Origin: Comamonadaceae bacterium
Lineage (GTDB): Bacteria > Pseudomonadota > Gammaproteobacteria > Burkholderiales > Burkholderiaceae_C
Reading direction: 5' to 3'
DNA length: 64,000 nt
Assembly: GCA_947452785.1 (NCBI GenBank)
Contig: CANGDZ010000004.1
Span: 1 to 64,000, forward strand
Below are positions 30,575 to 39,319 of this stretch, piece by piece. The notes under the pieces are model-generated. The model was given only the letters and a program-made list of their open reading frames with translations. It did not search any database and was not told where the DNA came from. Positions within the stretch are counted from its first letter, which is position 1; every line of letters starts with the position of its first letter. A program made the position numbers and the translations under genes.

Positions 30575-31186
30575 TCAGTCACCTACCAGCTTGAGATAAG
30601 CCTGCCGGGTTTCGGGCGAGATTGCGGCCAGCAATTGCGGATAAGTGGTTTGATGCCGGGCCAACATGCGGGCTGAGGCCACGGTTTTGGATTTGCAAAA
30701 CCAGTGGCAACTGTGTTGCATCAACAGCAATTCGGCGGTGATGATGAAAGCCTTGTCTTTGGGGCTGCGCTGGGCGGCGTTGTCGATCGCGCGGGTCAGA
30801 CCGTGGGCATGGATGCTGAAAGCTTTGCGCATGTCGAACATGGATTGCGGTGCGATTTTGTCGACATAGGGCACGCACAGTGGCCAGTTACTCAATTGCG
30901 TGCTGGCCGCGTCCAGTTGGGCAAAGTCGAGCACAAAGTGTTGGAACTGTACATTCAAGTTTTCTTCGGTGCTGGCCAGCATAGACCAGATGCTGTCCTG
31001 ACGCGCCAGATCGTTTTCACCCAAGGCACGCAGATAACCTTCGGTCAAAGTCTCCATCATCTTTTCGATTTGAAACGGCTGCAGCTTGCGCCCCAGCAAG
31101 AGTTTGTGCTGCTGTTGCAGCTTGGATTTGTGCATCCAAGCGGCCAGAGCGAGGATAGACAAGAGGACCCAAAATTCGAGTGTCAT
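30575..31186 (-). CDS. Membrane-anchored protein of unknown function
   Basis: The 203-residue product begins MTLEFWVLLSILALAAWMH, a single N-terminal membrane helix, followed by a basic Lys/Gln-rich segment and a mainly helical soluble domain with several aromatic and Cys/His residues (MQHSCHWFCKSK). The track start at 31243 is a TTG inside the upstream ATPase gene; I prefer the ATG at 31186, which places the helix at the start. I do not recognise a family. It follows the lone ABC ATPase by 40 bases, so a shared transcript is possible, but it has too few membrane segments to be its permease. Confidence 0.6.
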   Translation of the reverse strand: MTLEFWVLLSILALAAWMHKSKLQQQHKLLLGRKLQPFQIEKMMETLTEGYLRALGENDLARQDSIWSMLASTEENLNVQFQHFVLDFAQLDAASTQLSNWPLCVPYVDKIAPQSMFDMRKAFSIHAHGLTRAIDNAAQRSPKDKAFIITAELLLMQHSCHWFCKSKTVASARMLARHQTTYPQLLAAISPETRQAYLKLVGD

Positions 31187-31226
31187 GTGGAATGCGGTAT
31201 TGAAGGAGAGGCGTTGGAGGAGGGGT

Positions 31227-31850
31227 TCAGTTGCCCAAGTCAATCACAGTCGACAAAGCCACCGAACCCGGTGCGATGTAGTCGGCCAGTACCCAAGTGC
31301 TGCGGTTATGCACAGGCCACTCATCCAAGAGTTGGTGCAATTTGCGGATGCTGCTCAGATCGAGCGCGGCAAAGGGCTCGTCCATCAGCAAAAGGTCTGC
31401 GCCGCAGGCCAGTGCGGCCACCCAGCTGACTTTTCGTTTGCTGCCGGTCGACAGCATGTACATGGCTTTGTCGGCGTGTTCGACCAGTTGCAGGTGATCC
31501 AGCATCGCGGTGACCACGGCGTGATCGAAGCGCGGGAACTGCTGCGCCATTTGCGCAAAGTACAGGCGCGGCGTCTGGTCGTTCCAGTCTGGCAGACGCG
31601 AATCGTGGGCATAGATGTGAGCCGTCAGTGCGGGTTCGTGCATGGCCAGACCGCTCATGCGCAAAGTGCCGTTGATGGGGTGCTGCTGCCCAGCTAGCAA
31701 ACGCAGCAAGGTGGTCTTTCCCCGGCTCTCGCCCCCTTGAATAAGGGTGATGCCAGAAGCCGGGATGTCAAACCTCAAGCCGGTGAACAGCGGCTGTGTT
31801 GGGTCGTAGCCAAAGCCCAAATTTTCGGCGTGAACCAGTGCAGTGGACAT
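31227..31850 (-). CDS. ABC-type ATPase with degenerate signature motif
   Basis: Single nucleotide-binding domain of 207 residues. Walker A is GGESRGKTT (about residues 38-46) and Walker B is LLLMDEPFAALD. The ABC signature that normally reads LSGGQ is LSTGSKRKV here, and the switch position usually held by His reads VLADYIAP. Short ATPases like this resemble the CcmA/heme-exporter size class, but no ccmB-type permease is nearby. The neighbours are a GST and a one-helix unknown. It may act with a distant permease or be a non-transport ABC ATPase. Confidence 0.72.
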   Translation of the reverse strand: MSTALVHAENLGFGYDPTQPLFTGLRFDIPASGITLIQGGESRGKTTLLRLLAGQQHPINGTLRMSGLAMHEPALTAHIYAHDSRLPDWNDQTPRLYFAQMAQQFPRFDHAVVTAMLDHLQLVEHADKAMYMLSTGSKRKVSWVAALACGADLLLMDEPFAALDLSSIRKLHQLLDEWPVHNRSTWVLADYIAPGSVALSTVIDLGN

Positions 31851-31858
31851 GAAGGTGT

Positions 31859-32554
31859 TCAGGCCGCAGGCTTCATCAACACCGGCCCGCCTAGGGCGAT
31901 GGCGCGCTGGTAGGCGGGGCGGGCATTGATGCGCTCTTTGTAAGCCACGACATGGGGGTAGGCCGACACATCGCCGCCGCGCAGCAATGCGGCTTCGACC
32001 GCAAAGCTCATTTGAAAATCAGCCATGGCCAGGTGCTCGCCGGTGAACCAGGTGTTGTGGCTCAAGTGCTCTTCCATGAAGGTCAAAGCGGTCTTGAGGT
32101 TCGGGTCAATCAGCTGGGTTTGCACGCTGTTGCAAATGGCCCGCGCAATCGGCCGCACAAAGAACGGCATGGGGCGGGAGGGAATGGCGCCGAACACCAG
32201 CTTCATGACCAGCCAGTTCATCAGCGAGCCTTCGGCGTAATGCATCCAGAAACGATTTTGAAAATGCGCTGGGCTGCCACGTTCGGGGTTCAGGTGCTGC
32301 AACTCAGGCGCGCTCACTGGGCCGTAGGTCTCGACCAGGTATTCAATGATGGCGCCAGATTCGGCCACCACCCATTCGCCATCGGTGATGACGGGGGATT
32401 TGCCCAGGGGGTGGATTTTTTTCAACGCAGGCGGGGCCAGTCGCGTCACGGGGTCGCGGGCGTAGACCTTGACTTCGTAGGGTAAGCCCAACTCTTCAAG
32501 CAGCCACAAAATGCGTTGCGAACGCGAGGTTTCAAGGTGGTGAACGGTGATCAT
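31859..32554 (-). CDS. Glutathione S-transferase family protein
   Basis: Cytoplasmic GST-fold protein of 231 residues. The thioredoxin-like N-terminal domain shows HHLETSRSQRILWLLEELGL with a Ser in the position often used to activate glutathione, cis-Pro in GKSPVIT and the glutathione-contact VVAESGAIIEYL. The C-terminal half is the all-helical domain. The start is the ATG at 32554; the track start at 32587 adds eleven residues without family support. Substrate unknown. It lies 36 bases downstream of the TonB receptor and eight bases upstream of the ABC ATPase. Confidence 0.87.
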   Translation of the reverse strand: MITVHHLETSRSQRILWLLEELGLPYEVKVYARDPVTRLAPPALKKIHPLGKSPVITDGEWVVAESGAIIEYLVETYGPVSAPELQHLNPERGSPAHFQNRFWMHYAEGSLMNWLVMKLVFGAIPSRPMPFFVRPIARAICNSVQTQLIDPNLKTALTFMEEHLSHNTWFTGEHLAMADFQMSFAVEAALLRGGDVSAYPHVVAYKERINARPAYQRAIALGGPVLMKPAA

Positions 32555-32590
32555 GCGGTCGATATTAGCCCGTTTTGAAAATCCCACTTC

Positions 32591-34699
32591 TTACTCCCAG
32601 CGGTATGCCCATGTCAGGCGCAGTGTGCGAGGTTCTGCCGGATGCACATGCAGATCGCTCACAGGCCGAGCTTCTCCGCGCAATTGAGAGGCGTACCAGT
32701 ACGCCATGTCATTGGTTTGGCTGTTCAACAGGTTGTACACATCCAAACTCAGACGGGTGCGTGGAGTCAATTTGTAGCCTACACGCAAGTTGCCTATCCA
32801 AGAGGCTTGGGATTGCACGCTGCCGTTTTCAAGCAGGGGACGGGGTCCAAAGTAGCGCAACCTCAAGGCCGCAGACCAAGGGCCACCCGACTCATAAGTC
32901 ACGCCCATGTTGGCAGTGTGGGTGATCGCACCCGAGATGAGGTTCCCTTCTGGTGCCACTCCCTTGAAGCGGGCATGAGACCAGGCCAGATCCATGTCGA
33001 GCGCCCATTGGCGGCTCAAAGTGTAGAAGTTGCTCCACTCCAGCCCATAGCGCCGCGAGGGCCTGGTGGCTTCGGTGGTGCCGGCGTCGCCGACAAAGAT
33101 CAACTCCGAAGCCGAGTCCAGTTGCCACAGGGCCATTGTGCTTTGCCAGCCGGGCAGCACTTGGCTGCGCCAACCCAGCTCTTGGCCCATGGTGCGCACC
33201 AGGCCCGGCGCGGGCGAGGCCTTCAGGGCATGGTCTGAGGGGTCAACCTGCAGGGTGGTGCCGCGTGCATCATTGGAGTGAAAGCCATGGCCGTAGTTCA
33301 GGTACAGCTCGGTGGCCGGGTTGCTGCGCCAAATCAGCGCCAGCTTGGGGCTCAAGAGCTGCGCGTTTTGCTGTCCGGAGTTGGCGGGCTGACTGGAATT
33401 GACTTGGAAATGGTGTGCGTCTGCACGCAGTCCGGTGATGCTGCGCAGGGACTGCGTCCAGCGCACTTCGGTTTGCGCCCATAGCGCCAGGCTGCGCTGC
33501 TGGATGCGGTCTTCGCGCACCGTGTTCCAGATTTCCCGTTGCGTGGTGTTGTACAGCCCCACCGGGCTGAGTTGGTCTTGCCGGCCTTGCACACCCAGCG
33601 TGTGAATGACTTCTCGCTCGCCCCAGTTGGACCACAGCGCGTGCGATGCGGCAAAACCTGCCGCCTTGCGGCGCTCAGATTGTTGAAACTGATCGCCGGC
33701 TTCACAATTGCCTTGGGACTGCAGGTTGGCCATGCAATACGTAAAGTTAGACCACAAGTCCAGTCCCGATTGCAGTAACCAGGCATTGGCTTTGGTTTGG
33801 CTGTCGCTGGTTTTACGCGCCCATTCGCCTGACAGGCTGTAGCGACTCGTGAAGCCGCCCGCCGTGGGGTCGAGTGAGCCAAAACGCGGCACCCGTCCTT
33901 GGTCAATGGCGCGTTGTGGGATCTGGTCGGTTGAAGTCCAGCGGTTGCGGTAGGCCATGGCCGCCACCGAAAATCCGTCATTGATCGAGCCTTCGCTGTA
34001 GCGCAGCAGACCGTTGAGTTTGCGGTTGTTCTCGGGCACCAGCCAGGGACCGTTGTGGTTCAGAAACTCCAAGCCATACAGCCACCGCCCAGCGCCCGCA
34101 GTCTGCAAGAACGCGCCAGCCAACAGGCCTCGTTGATAGCCGTAAGGCCCGAATGTCATTTGGGCCAAGTTGCCCTGCAGTTGACGCAGCGTGCTGATGC
34201 GGGCCGAACCGGCCGACGCAAAATCGCCATCCTCTGCGCTGTAGGGGCCTTTGCGGTAGTGCACTTGCTCAATCAACTCGGGTATCAAGAAGTTCAAGTC
34301 GGTGTAGCCCTGGCCATGCGCGTGGCTGGGCATGTTCAAGGGCATGCCGTCGAGTGAGGTGGCAAAGTCGGTGCCGTGGTCCAAATTGAAGCCGCGCAAA
34401 AAATACTGATTCGCTTTGCCATCGCCCGCATGCTGGGTCACGATCAAGCCGGGCACCATTTCCAACACCTCACCAGGACGCAGCAAGGGCACACTGGCCA
34501 AGCGCTGAGCGGAAACTACGCCCTCGTTGCCGGCTTCGGCCAAGCCCGAAAGCTTTTCTGCGGCCGCGCGGATGTCGATGGACGGTAGCTCAGTGACCGG
34601 CTCGGCCCCCGAGGCGCAGTGGGGGGCGAGAAAGCCCCAGGTCAGCCAGTAGCAGAACTGGCGCCAGCCAGACCTTAGCCCTGGATGCCCAAGCGCCAT
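32591..34699 (-). CDS. TonB-dependent outer-membrane receptor
   Basis: Gated outer-membrane channel for a scarce ligand, powered by TonB. The 702 residues comprise an N-terminal signal region (about 1-31), a plug domain (about 40-160: LLRPGEVLEMVPGLIVTQH, NQYFLRGFNLDHGTDF, SLDGMPLNMPSHAHGQGYTD) and a 22-strand-type barrel rich in aromatic/polar alternation. The plug motif with GMP and HGQGYTD is seen in receptors of non-siderophore type, but I cannot name the ligand. The chain ends LTWAYRWE, without the usual terminal Phe. The start overlaps the end of the methyltransferase gene by 25 bases, which is unusual; no clear ribosome site precedes it. Confidence 0.88.
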   Translation of the reverse strand: MALGHPGLRSGWRQFCYWLTWGFLAPHCASGAEPVTELPSIDIRAAAEKLSGLAEAGNEGVVSAQRLASVPLLRPGEVLEMVPGLIVTQHAGDGKANQYFLRGFNLDHGTDFATSLDGMPLNMPSHAHGQGYTDLNFLIPELIEQVHYRKGPYSAEDGDFASAGSARISTLRQLQGNLAQMTFGPYGYQRGLLAGAFLQTAGAGRWLYGLEFLNHNGPWLVPENNRKLNGLLRYSEGSINDGFSVAAMAYRNRWTSTDQIPQRAIDQGRVPRFGSLDPTAGGFTSRYSLSGEWARKTSDSQTKANAWLLQSGLDLWSNFTYCMANLQSQGNCEAGDQFQQSERRKAAGFAASHALWSNWGEREVIHTLGVQGRQDQLSPVGLYNTTQREIWNTVREDRIQQRSLALWAQTEVRWTQSLRSITGLRADAHHFQVNSSQPANSGQQNAQLLSPKLALIWRSNPATELYLNYGHGFHSNDARGTTLQVDPSDHALKASPAPGLVRTMGQELGWRSQVLPGWQSTMALWQLDSASELIFVGDAGTTEATRPSRRYGLEWSNFYTLSRQWALDMDLAWSHARFKGVAPEGNLISGAITHTANMGVTYESGGPWSAALRLRYFGPRPLLENGSVQSQASWIGNLRVGYKLTPRTRLSLDVYNLLNSQTNDMAYWYASQLRGEARPVSDLHVHPAEPRTLRLTWAYRWE

Positions 34700-35907
34700 A
34701 GCGATGTGACTTCGGCCGAGCGTGCAGCGTGCAAGGGGTCTTCTTGGTCCATGGCTTTGGCGTGGGTGGGGCGAATGTCGTCGCGGCCCAGCACGGTCAG
34801 TCCGGCTTGCTCAATCCAGCCCAGCAGTTCTTCGCGGGTGCGCAAGCCCAGGTGTTCGGCCAGATCCGACAGAATCAGCCAGGCTTGGCCATCGGTGGTC
34901 AGGTGGGCACGCACGCCGCTCAAAAAGCCGCGCAGCATGTGGCTGTTCTCGTCGTAAATGGCGTGCTCAATCGGTGCATTGGCGCGGGCTGGCACCCAGG
35001 GCGGGTTGCAGACGATCAGAGGTGCTTGGCCTTCGGGGAACAAATCGGCTTGCACTAATTGCACTTTGGGCAGTGCGCCCAGACGCTCCAGGTTGTCGCG
35101 CGCGCAGACCAGGGCACGCGGATCGTTGTCGGTGGCGATGATGCGTTTGACGCCGCGCCGCGACAGCATGGCCGACAACACGCCAGAACCCACGCCAATG
35201 TCAAAGGCCAGTGAGTAGTCGGCAGGCAAAGGCGCGTTGGCCACCAGCGCTACATATTCGCCCCGTACAGGCGAAAACACGCCGTAACTGGGAAAGATGC
35301 GGTTATTGGGCGCACCGCCCAAGGCTTCGACTTCGATGCCTTTTTTGTGCCATTCGTGGGCGCCGACCACGCCCAGCAATTCGCGCAGCGAGGTGACGGT
35401 GTTGGTCTTGCCCTCGATCGGCCCCCAGGCCTCCAAGCAGGCTTGACGCAAGTCCGGTGCGCGGCGCAAAGGAATGGTGCGGTCCGCATTCAGCGGAATC
35501 AACAACATCGACAACGTACGTGCGCGTTGTGACTGGGCTTGCCGATGCAAATGGAACGCTTGCTGTGGTGTGATGGGCGTGGTTTCTTGCGCGCGCGATT
35601 TGGCGCGAGCTTTGCCCGGTTTGATGGGGGCGTTGGCACGGCGCATCATGGCCTGCAACAACAAGCGTGCGTTTTGGAAATCACCGCGCCACACCATGCC
35701 CGTGCCTTCGCAGGCCAGGCGGTAGGCCGAGTCGGCGTTCAGGGTGTCGTCGGCGATGACCACCCGTTTAGGTGGCGCTGCATTGCGCTCAGAGCGCCAC
35801 AGGGCATGGCATTCGGTGCCCTTTTCAGTCCAGCTCAGGCTGGCTGCGGCGGTGTCAGTGGCGTCTGTGGCGGACGAAGTGGTCGTTGAAATAGGGGCTT
35901 GATTCAT
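34675..35907 (-). CDS. Class I SAM-dependent methyltransferase (NPPW type)
   Basis: A 410-residue protein whose C-terminal domain is a Rossmann methyltransferase: motif I FDIGVGSGVLSAMLSRRG, acidic motif II ATDNDPRAL and motif IV NPPWVPARA. NPP[YFW] motifs mark enzymes that methylate planar nitrogen, such as N5-Gln, N2-G or N6-A of protein or RNA. The N-terminal 190 residues are basic and include ARAKSRAQ, plausible for RNA binding, so a PrmC/RlmG-like role is possible but unproven. The first 30 residues are Thr/Ser/Ala-rich. It is divergent from nudB, and its 3' end overlaps the TonB receptor start. Confidence 0.8.
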   Translation of the reverse strand: MNQAPISTTTSSATDATDTAAASLSWTEKGTECHALWRSERNAAPPKRVVIADDTLNADSAYRLACEGTGMVWRGDFQNARLLLQAMMRRANAPIKPGKARAKSRAQETTPITPQQAFHLHRQAQSQRARTLSMLLIPLNADRTIPLRRAPDLRQACLEAWGPIEGKTNTVTSLRELLGVVGAHEWHKKGIEVEALGGAPNNRIFPSYGVFSPVRGEYVALVANAPLPADYSLAFDIGVGSGVLSAMLSRRGVKRIIATDNDPRALVCARDNLERLGALPKVQLVQADLFPEGQAPLIVCNPPWVPARANAPIEHAIYDENSHMLRGFLSGVRAHLTTDGQAWLILSDLAEHLGLRTREELLGWIEQAGLTVLGRDDIRPTHAKAMDQEDPLHAARSAEVTSLWRLGIQG

Positions 35908-35972
35908 TGACCCATCATAAGGGGCGATGAAATGCAGCGGTCACACAGTGGAAACGAAAGGTTTGGAAGCTC

Positions 35973-35999
35973 TTGACACGGCCTGGGCGTGGCTAGAAT
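35973..35999 (+). promoter_or_regulatory. Candidate sigma-70 promoter for nudB
   Basis: TTGACA (35973-35978) and TAGAAT (35994-35999) are separated by 15 bases, shorter than the optimal 17. The pair lies about 40 bases before the nudB ATG. Hexamers are good, spacing is poor. Confidence 0.45.
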
Positions 36000-36039
36000 G
36001 AGCCATCCTTATTGTCAAATGGCAAGCTGTTGAGCACTC

Positions 36040-36498
36040 ATGTCTGAGCATCCTTCCTACAAAATCCCGCTGTCGGTGTTGGTGGTGATTCACACGCCTG
36101 CACTGGAAGTGTTGCTGATTCGCCGTACCGATTCAGGAACTTGGCAATCGGTCACTGGCAGCAAAGACGCGGAACATGAAGACTGGCGCAGCACAGCGGT
36201 GCGCGAAGTGCAGGAAGAAACCGGCATCGATGCCTTGCACGCAGACTGCCATTTACAGGATTGGGGTTTGGAAAATGTGTACGCGATCTACCCCCATTGG
36301 CGCTGGCGCTACCACCCGCAAGTCAGTTACAACACCGAGCGTGTGTTTGGTTTGTGTGTACCCACAGGCCAGTTGGTGCAGTTGCACGATAAAGAGCACA
36401 CGGCTTGGCAATGGTTGCCTTGGCGTGAAGCGGCAGACACTTGTTTTTCAGCCTCCAATGCCGAGGCCATTTTGATGTTGCCGCGTTACTTGTCGTAA
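36040..36498 (+). CDS. nudB: Dihydroneopterin triphosphate diphosphatase NudB
   Basis: Nudix hydrolase removing pyrophosphate from 7,8-dihydroneopterin triphosphate in folate synthesis. The 152-residue length equals the E. coli enzyme (150). The N-terminus YKIPLSVLVVIHTPALEVLLIRR and WQSVTGS are typical of NudB. The Nudix box runs from G40 to the REVQEETGI region and has one extra residue (G-x6-E instead of G-x5-E). folE, whose product makes the substrate, lies 2.1 kb downstream on the same strand, with an EEP phosphatase and clsB between. Confidence 0.92.
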   Translation: MSEHPSYKIPLSVLVVIHTPALEVLLIRRTDSGTWQSVTGSKDAEHEDWRSTAVREVQEETGIDALHADCHLQDWGLENVYAIYPHWRWRYHPQVSYNTERVFGLCVPTGQLVQLHDKEHTAWQWLPWREAADTCFSASNAEAILMLPRYLS

Positions 36499-36507
36499 GA
36501 GGACAGC

Positions 36508-37266
36508 ATGCCAGAAACCCATTCCGATTTCGTTTTCCCCACGTTCCGTGTCGCCACCTACAACATCCACAAAGGGGTACAAGGCCTGGGGCCGGCAAGG
36601 CGCCTGGAGATTCACAACATCGGCCATGCGATCGAGCAACTCGATGCCGACGTGGTTTGTTTGCAAGAGGTGCGCAATGGGCATCGCGGGGAAGAGAAAT
36701 ACTTCAAGCGCTGGCCTGTATTGCCGCAGGCCGATTTTCTGGCTCCAGAAGGCTATGAGGCCATATACAAAACCAATGCAGTGACCGCGCACGGCGAACA
36801 TGGCAACGCCTTGTTGTCACGCTGGCCCGTGTTGATGCATCAGCATGAAGACATGTCGGACCACCGTTTGGAGCAACGCGGTTTGCTGCATGCCGAAGTG
36901 CAAGTGCAAGCCAGGCGGGTGCATGTGATCGTGGTGCATCTGGGCTTGATCCCGGCCAGCCGGGTGCGGCAGATCACGCAGTTGCTGGCGTTCATCGAGC
37001 GCGAAATTCCGGCCGATGCACCGGTCTTGGTGGCGGGCGACTTCAACGATTGGGGTCGCCGTGTGGGCCTGATGATGCAGGCGGCGGGCTTGGCCGAGTG
37101 GTCACATTCCCGGGCTTCAACTTACCCTTCGCGCCTGCCGATCGTGCAGCTGGACCATGTGTATGCGCGCGGCTTGCGGCCCACGGGGTTGATGGTGCCG
37201 CATGGCCGAATTTGGCGTCAGATGTCTGACCACCTGCCTCTGGTCGCTGAGTTTCAGTGGGATTGA
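36508..37266 (+). CDS. Endonuclease/exonuclease/phosphatase (EEP) family hydrolase
   Basis: The 252-residue protein has the complete EEP metal-phosphoesterase core: VATYNIHKGVQGLGPARRLE (Asn), VVCLQEVRNG (Glu), VAGDFNDWGRR (Asp/Asn) and MSDHLPLVAEF (Asp-His). It lacks an obvious signal peptide. In Burkholderiales such proteins often stand directly before a ClsB-type cardiolipin synthase, as here (next gene seven bases away). A link to phospholipid metabolism is likely from context. The precise substrate is not known. Confidence 0.88.
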   Translation: MPETHSDFVFPTFRVATYNIHKGVQGLGPARRLEIHNIGHAIEQLDADVVCLQEVRNGHRGEEKYFKRWPVLPQADFLAPEGYEAIYKTNAVTAHGEHGNALLSRWPVLMHQHEDMSDHRLEQRGLLHAEVQVQARRVHVIVVHLGLIPASRVRQITQLLAFIEREIPADAPVLVAGDFNDWGRRVGLMMQAAGLAEWSHSRASTYPSRLPIVQLDHVYARGLRPTGLMVPHGRIWRQMSDHLPLVAEFQWD

Positions 37267-37273
37267 CTGATTG

Positions 37274-38512
37274 ATGCGCCACACCCGCGCCAGCCACTTC
37301 ATTCGCGACGGCCATCAGATCCGGTTGCTCGAAGGCGGCAAAGAATATTTCGCTGCACTCATGGTGGCGGTTGAGCTCGCACGTTCCCAAGTGCATTTGG
37401 AAACTTATATTTTTGATTTTCATGGCAGCGGGGCCGAAGTGGCAGAGTGCTTGATACGCGCCGCGCAGCGCGGGGTGCGTGTGTGGGTTGTGGTGGACGG
37501 GGTCGGTTCAGGGGCGTTGACCGAGGACTGGCGGCAACGCTTTGAGGCGGCCGGTGTCGATTGGCGGGTGTATTCGCCTTTGGGCTCGCTGGGTTTATTG
37601 ATCCCCAGCCGTTGGCGCCGCTTGCATCGCAAATTGTGTGTGGTGGACGGTCAGTTGGCTTTTTGTGGCGGCATCAACATCCTGGATGATTGGTACGACC
37701 CCTACCATGGTCAATTAGAGAAACCGCGTCTTGATTTTGCGGTGAGCGCGACAGGAGCCTTGGTGCAGCAAGTGCAAGAGACCACTGCCCAACTGTGGTG
37801 GCGCATCCAAGCGGTGCGCCATGTGCGTCAGCATCGGTTTCCAGAGGCCTTCAGTTCGTTCAAAGCCGCTGGCTTGCACTTGCCTTGGACCGAGCCTGAC
37901 CAGCCCATGGGGCACTCCCACAGGTTGGCGCGAGCCGGCTTGCTGCTGCGTGACAACTGGCTGCACCGGAGGCAGATTGAAAAAGCGTATTGCAAAGCCA
38001 TTGGTTTGGCGCGCCAAGAAATTGTGATTGCCAATGCGTATTTCGTACCGGGGCGCAAGGTCCGCCGAGCCCTGATCCATGCCGCCAGCCGCGGCGTGCG
38101 TGTGCGATTGCTGTTGCAAGGACGCTATGAGTACTTCATGCAATTTCATGCCGTCCGTCCGGTCTATGGGGCCTTGCTGGCCGCCGGGGTGGAGATTCAT
38201 GAATACACGGCCAGCTTTTTGCACGCCAAAGTCGCTGTGATTGATGCGCACCATGTTCGGCCCTGGGCCACAGTGGGCTCGTCCAACTTGGATCCCATCA
38301 GTTTGCTGATGGCGCGCGAAGCCAATGTGGTAGTGGCTGATGGCCCCTTCGCCCAGCAGTTGCATGCCCGTTTGGTGCTGGCCATTGAGCAGGAGAGCAC
38401 GCCCATCGCCGCCGCAGCCTTTGCCGATCGGCCTCGCTTGCAGCGGGCGCTGGATTGGGCGGCCTATGGTCTGATGCGTTTAGCCTTGATTTTGACGGGC
38501 AAGCGCTATTGA
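37274..38512 (+). CDS. clsB: Cardiolipin synthase ClsB (phospholipase D family)
   Basis: Phosphatidyltransferase condensing phosphatidylglycerol with another phospholipid or alcohol. The 412 residues hold two HKD motifs: HRKLCVVDGQLAFCGGINI (about residue 118) and HAKVAVID with the trailing GSSNLDPISL (about 317). There are no long N-terminal transmembrane segments, which fits ClsB (413 residues in E. coli) rather than ClsA. The ATG at 37274 is preferred to the TTG one codon earlier. Confidence 0.9.
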   Translation: MRHTRASHFIRDGHQIRLLEGGKEYFAALMVAVELARSQVHLETYIFDFHGSGAEVAECLIRAAQRGVRVWVVVDGVGSGALTEDWRQRFEAAGVDWRVYSPLGSLGLLIPSRWRRLHRKLCVVDGQLAFCGGINILDDWYDPYHGQLEKPRLDFAVSATGALVQQVQETTAQLWWRIQAVRHVRQHRFPEAFSSFKAAGLHLPWTEPDQPMGHSHRLARAGLLLRDNWLHRRQIEKAYCKAIGLARQEIVIANAYFVPGRKVRRALIHAASRGVRVRLLLQGRYEYFMQFHAVRPVYGALLAAGVEIHEYTASFLHAKVAVIDAHHVRPWATVGSSNLDPISLLMAREANVVVADGPFAQQLHARLVLAIEQESTPIAAAAFADRPRLQRALDWAAYGLMRLALILTGKRY

Positions 38513-38603
38513 GCGCGGGCCTCGCGCCATAGAGCCCCCACCCCGCGGTGGTCCTATCAATCGCTGGTACGATGCTTGCCATGTCCAAGAATGCCTCCAA
38601 GCC

Positions 38604-39317
38604 ATGAAAGCTTCACCAGCCGTCTCTTCGCAAGACCATGGCACGCCCATGTCCGTCAAGATCCGTGAACGGGTCGTCGCCGCACGCAAGCGCTACAACG
38701 CCAACGACAACATTGCCGACTACATCCAACCCGGCGAGCTGGAGCTCCTGCTCGATGAGGTGACCGAGAAGATGAAGGGTGTGTTGGACAGCATGGTGAT
38801 TGACACCGAGCACGACCACAACACCAACAACACGGCCCGCCGCGTGGCCAAGATGTACCTCAAAGAGGTCTTCAAAGGGCGTTACGTGACGGCCCCCGAA
38901 ATCACTGAGTTTCCCAATGCGGAGCACCTGAACGAGCTGATGATTGTCGGCCCCATCACCGTGCGCAGCGCCTGTAGCCATCACCTGTGCCCGGTGATTG
39001 GCAAGATCTGGATCGGTGTGCTGCCCAATGAGCACACCAACGTGATCGGCTTGTCCAAATACGCGCGCCTGGCCGAATGGATCATGGGCCGTCCACAGAT
39101 CCAAGAAGAAGCAGTGGTGCAACTGGCCGACCTGATTCAGCGCAAGACCCAGCCGGACGGTTTGGCGATCGTCATGGAAGCGAGCCACTTTTGCATGGGC
39201 TGGCGCGGCGTGAAAGACATGGACAGCAAAATGATCAACTCGGTCATGCGCGGCGTGTTCTTGAAAGACGCCAATTTGCGCCGTGAATTTTTGGCCTTGA
39301 TTCCCCGAAAGGACTGA
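38604..39317 (+). CDS. folE: GTP cyclohydrolase I FolE
   Basis: Converts GTP to 7,8-dihydroneopterin triphosphate, the entry to folate and pterins. The 237-residue protein shows the zinc/active-site elements CSHHLCPVIGKIWIGVLP, the HDHNTNNTARRVAKMY region and SHFCMGWRGVKD. The homodecamer is cytoplasmic. It is followed after two bases by a BLUF photoreceptor gene, an unusual partner. Upstream 90 bases have no clear promoter. Confidence 0.96.
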   Translation: MKASPAVSSQDHGTPMSVKIRERVVAARKRYNANDNIADYIQPGELELLLDEVTEKMKGVLDSMVIDTEHDHNTNNTARRVAKMYLKEVFKGRYVTAPEITEFPNAEHLNELMIVGPITVRSACSHHLCPVIGKIWIGVLPNEHTNVIGLSKYARLAEWIMGRPQIQEEAVVQLADLIQRKTQPDGLAIVMEASHFCMGWRGVKDMDSKMINSVMRGVFLKDANLRREFLALIPRKD

Positions 39318-39319
39318 GC

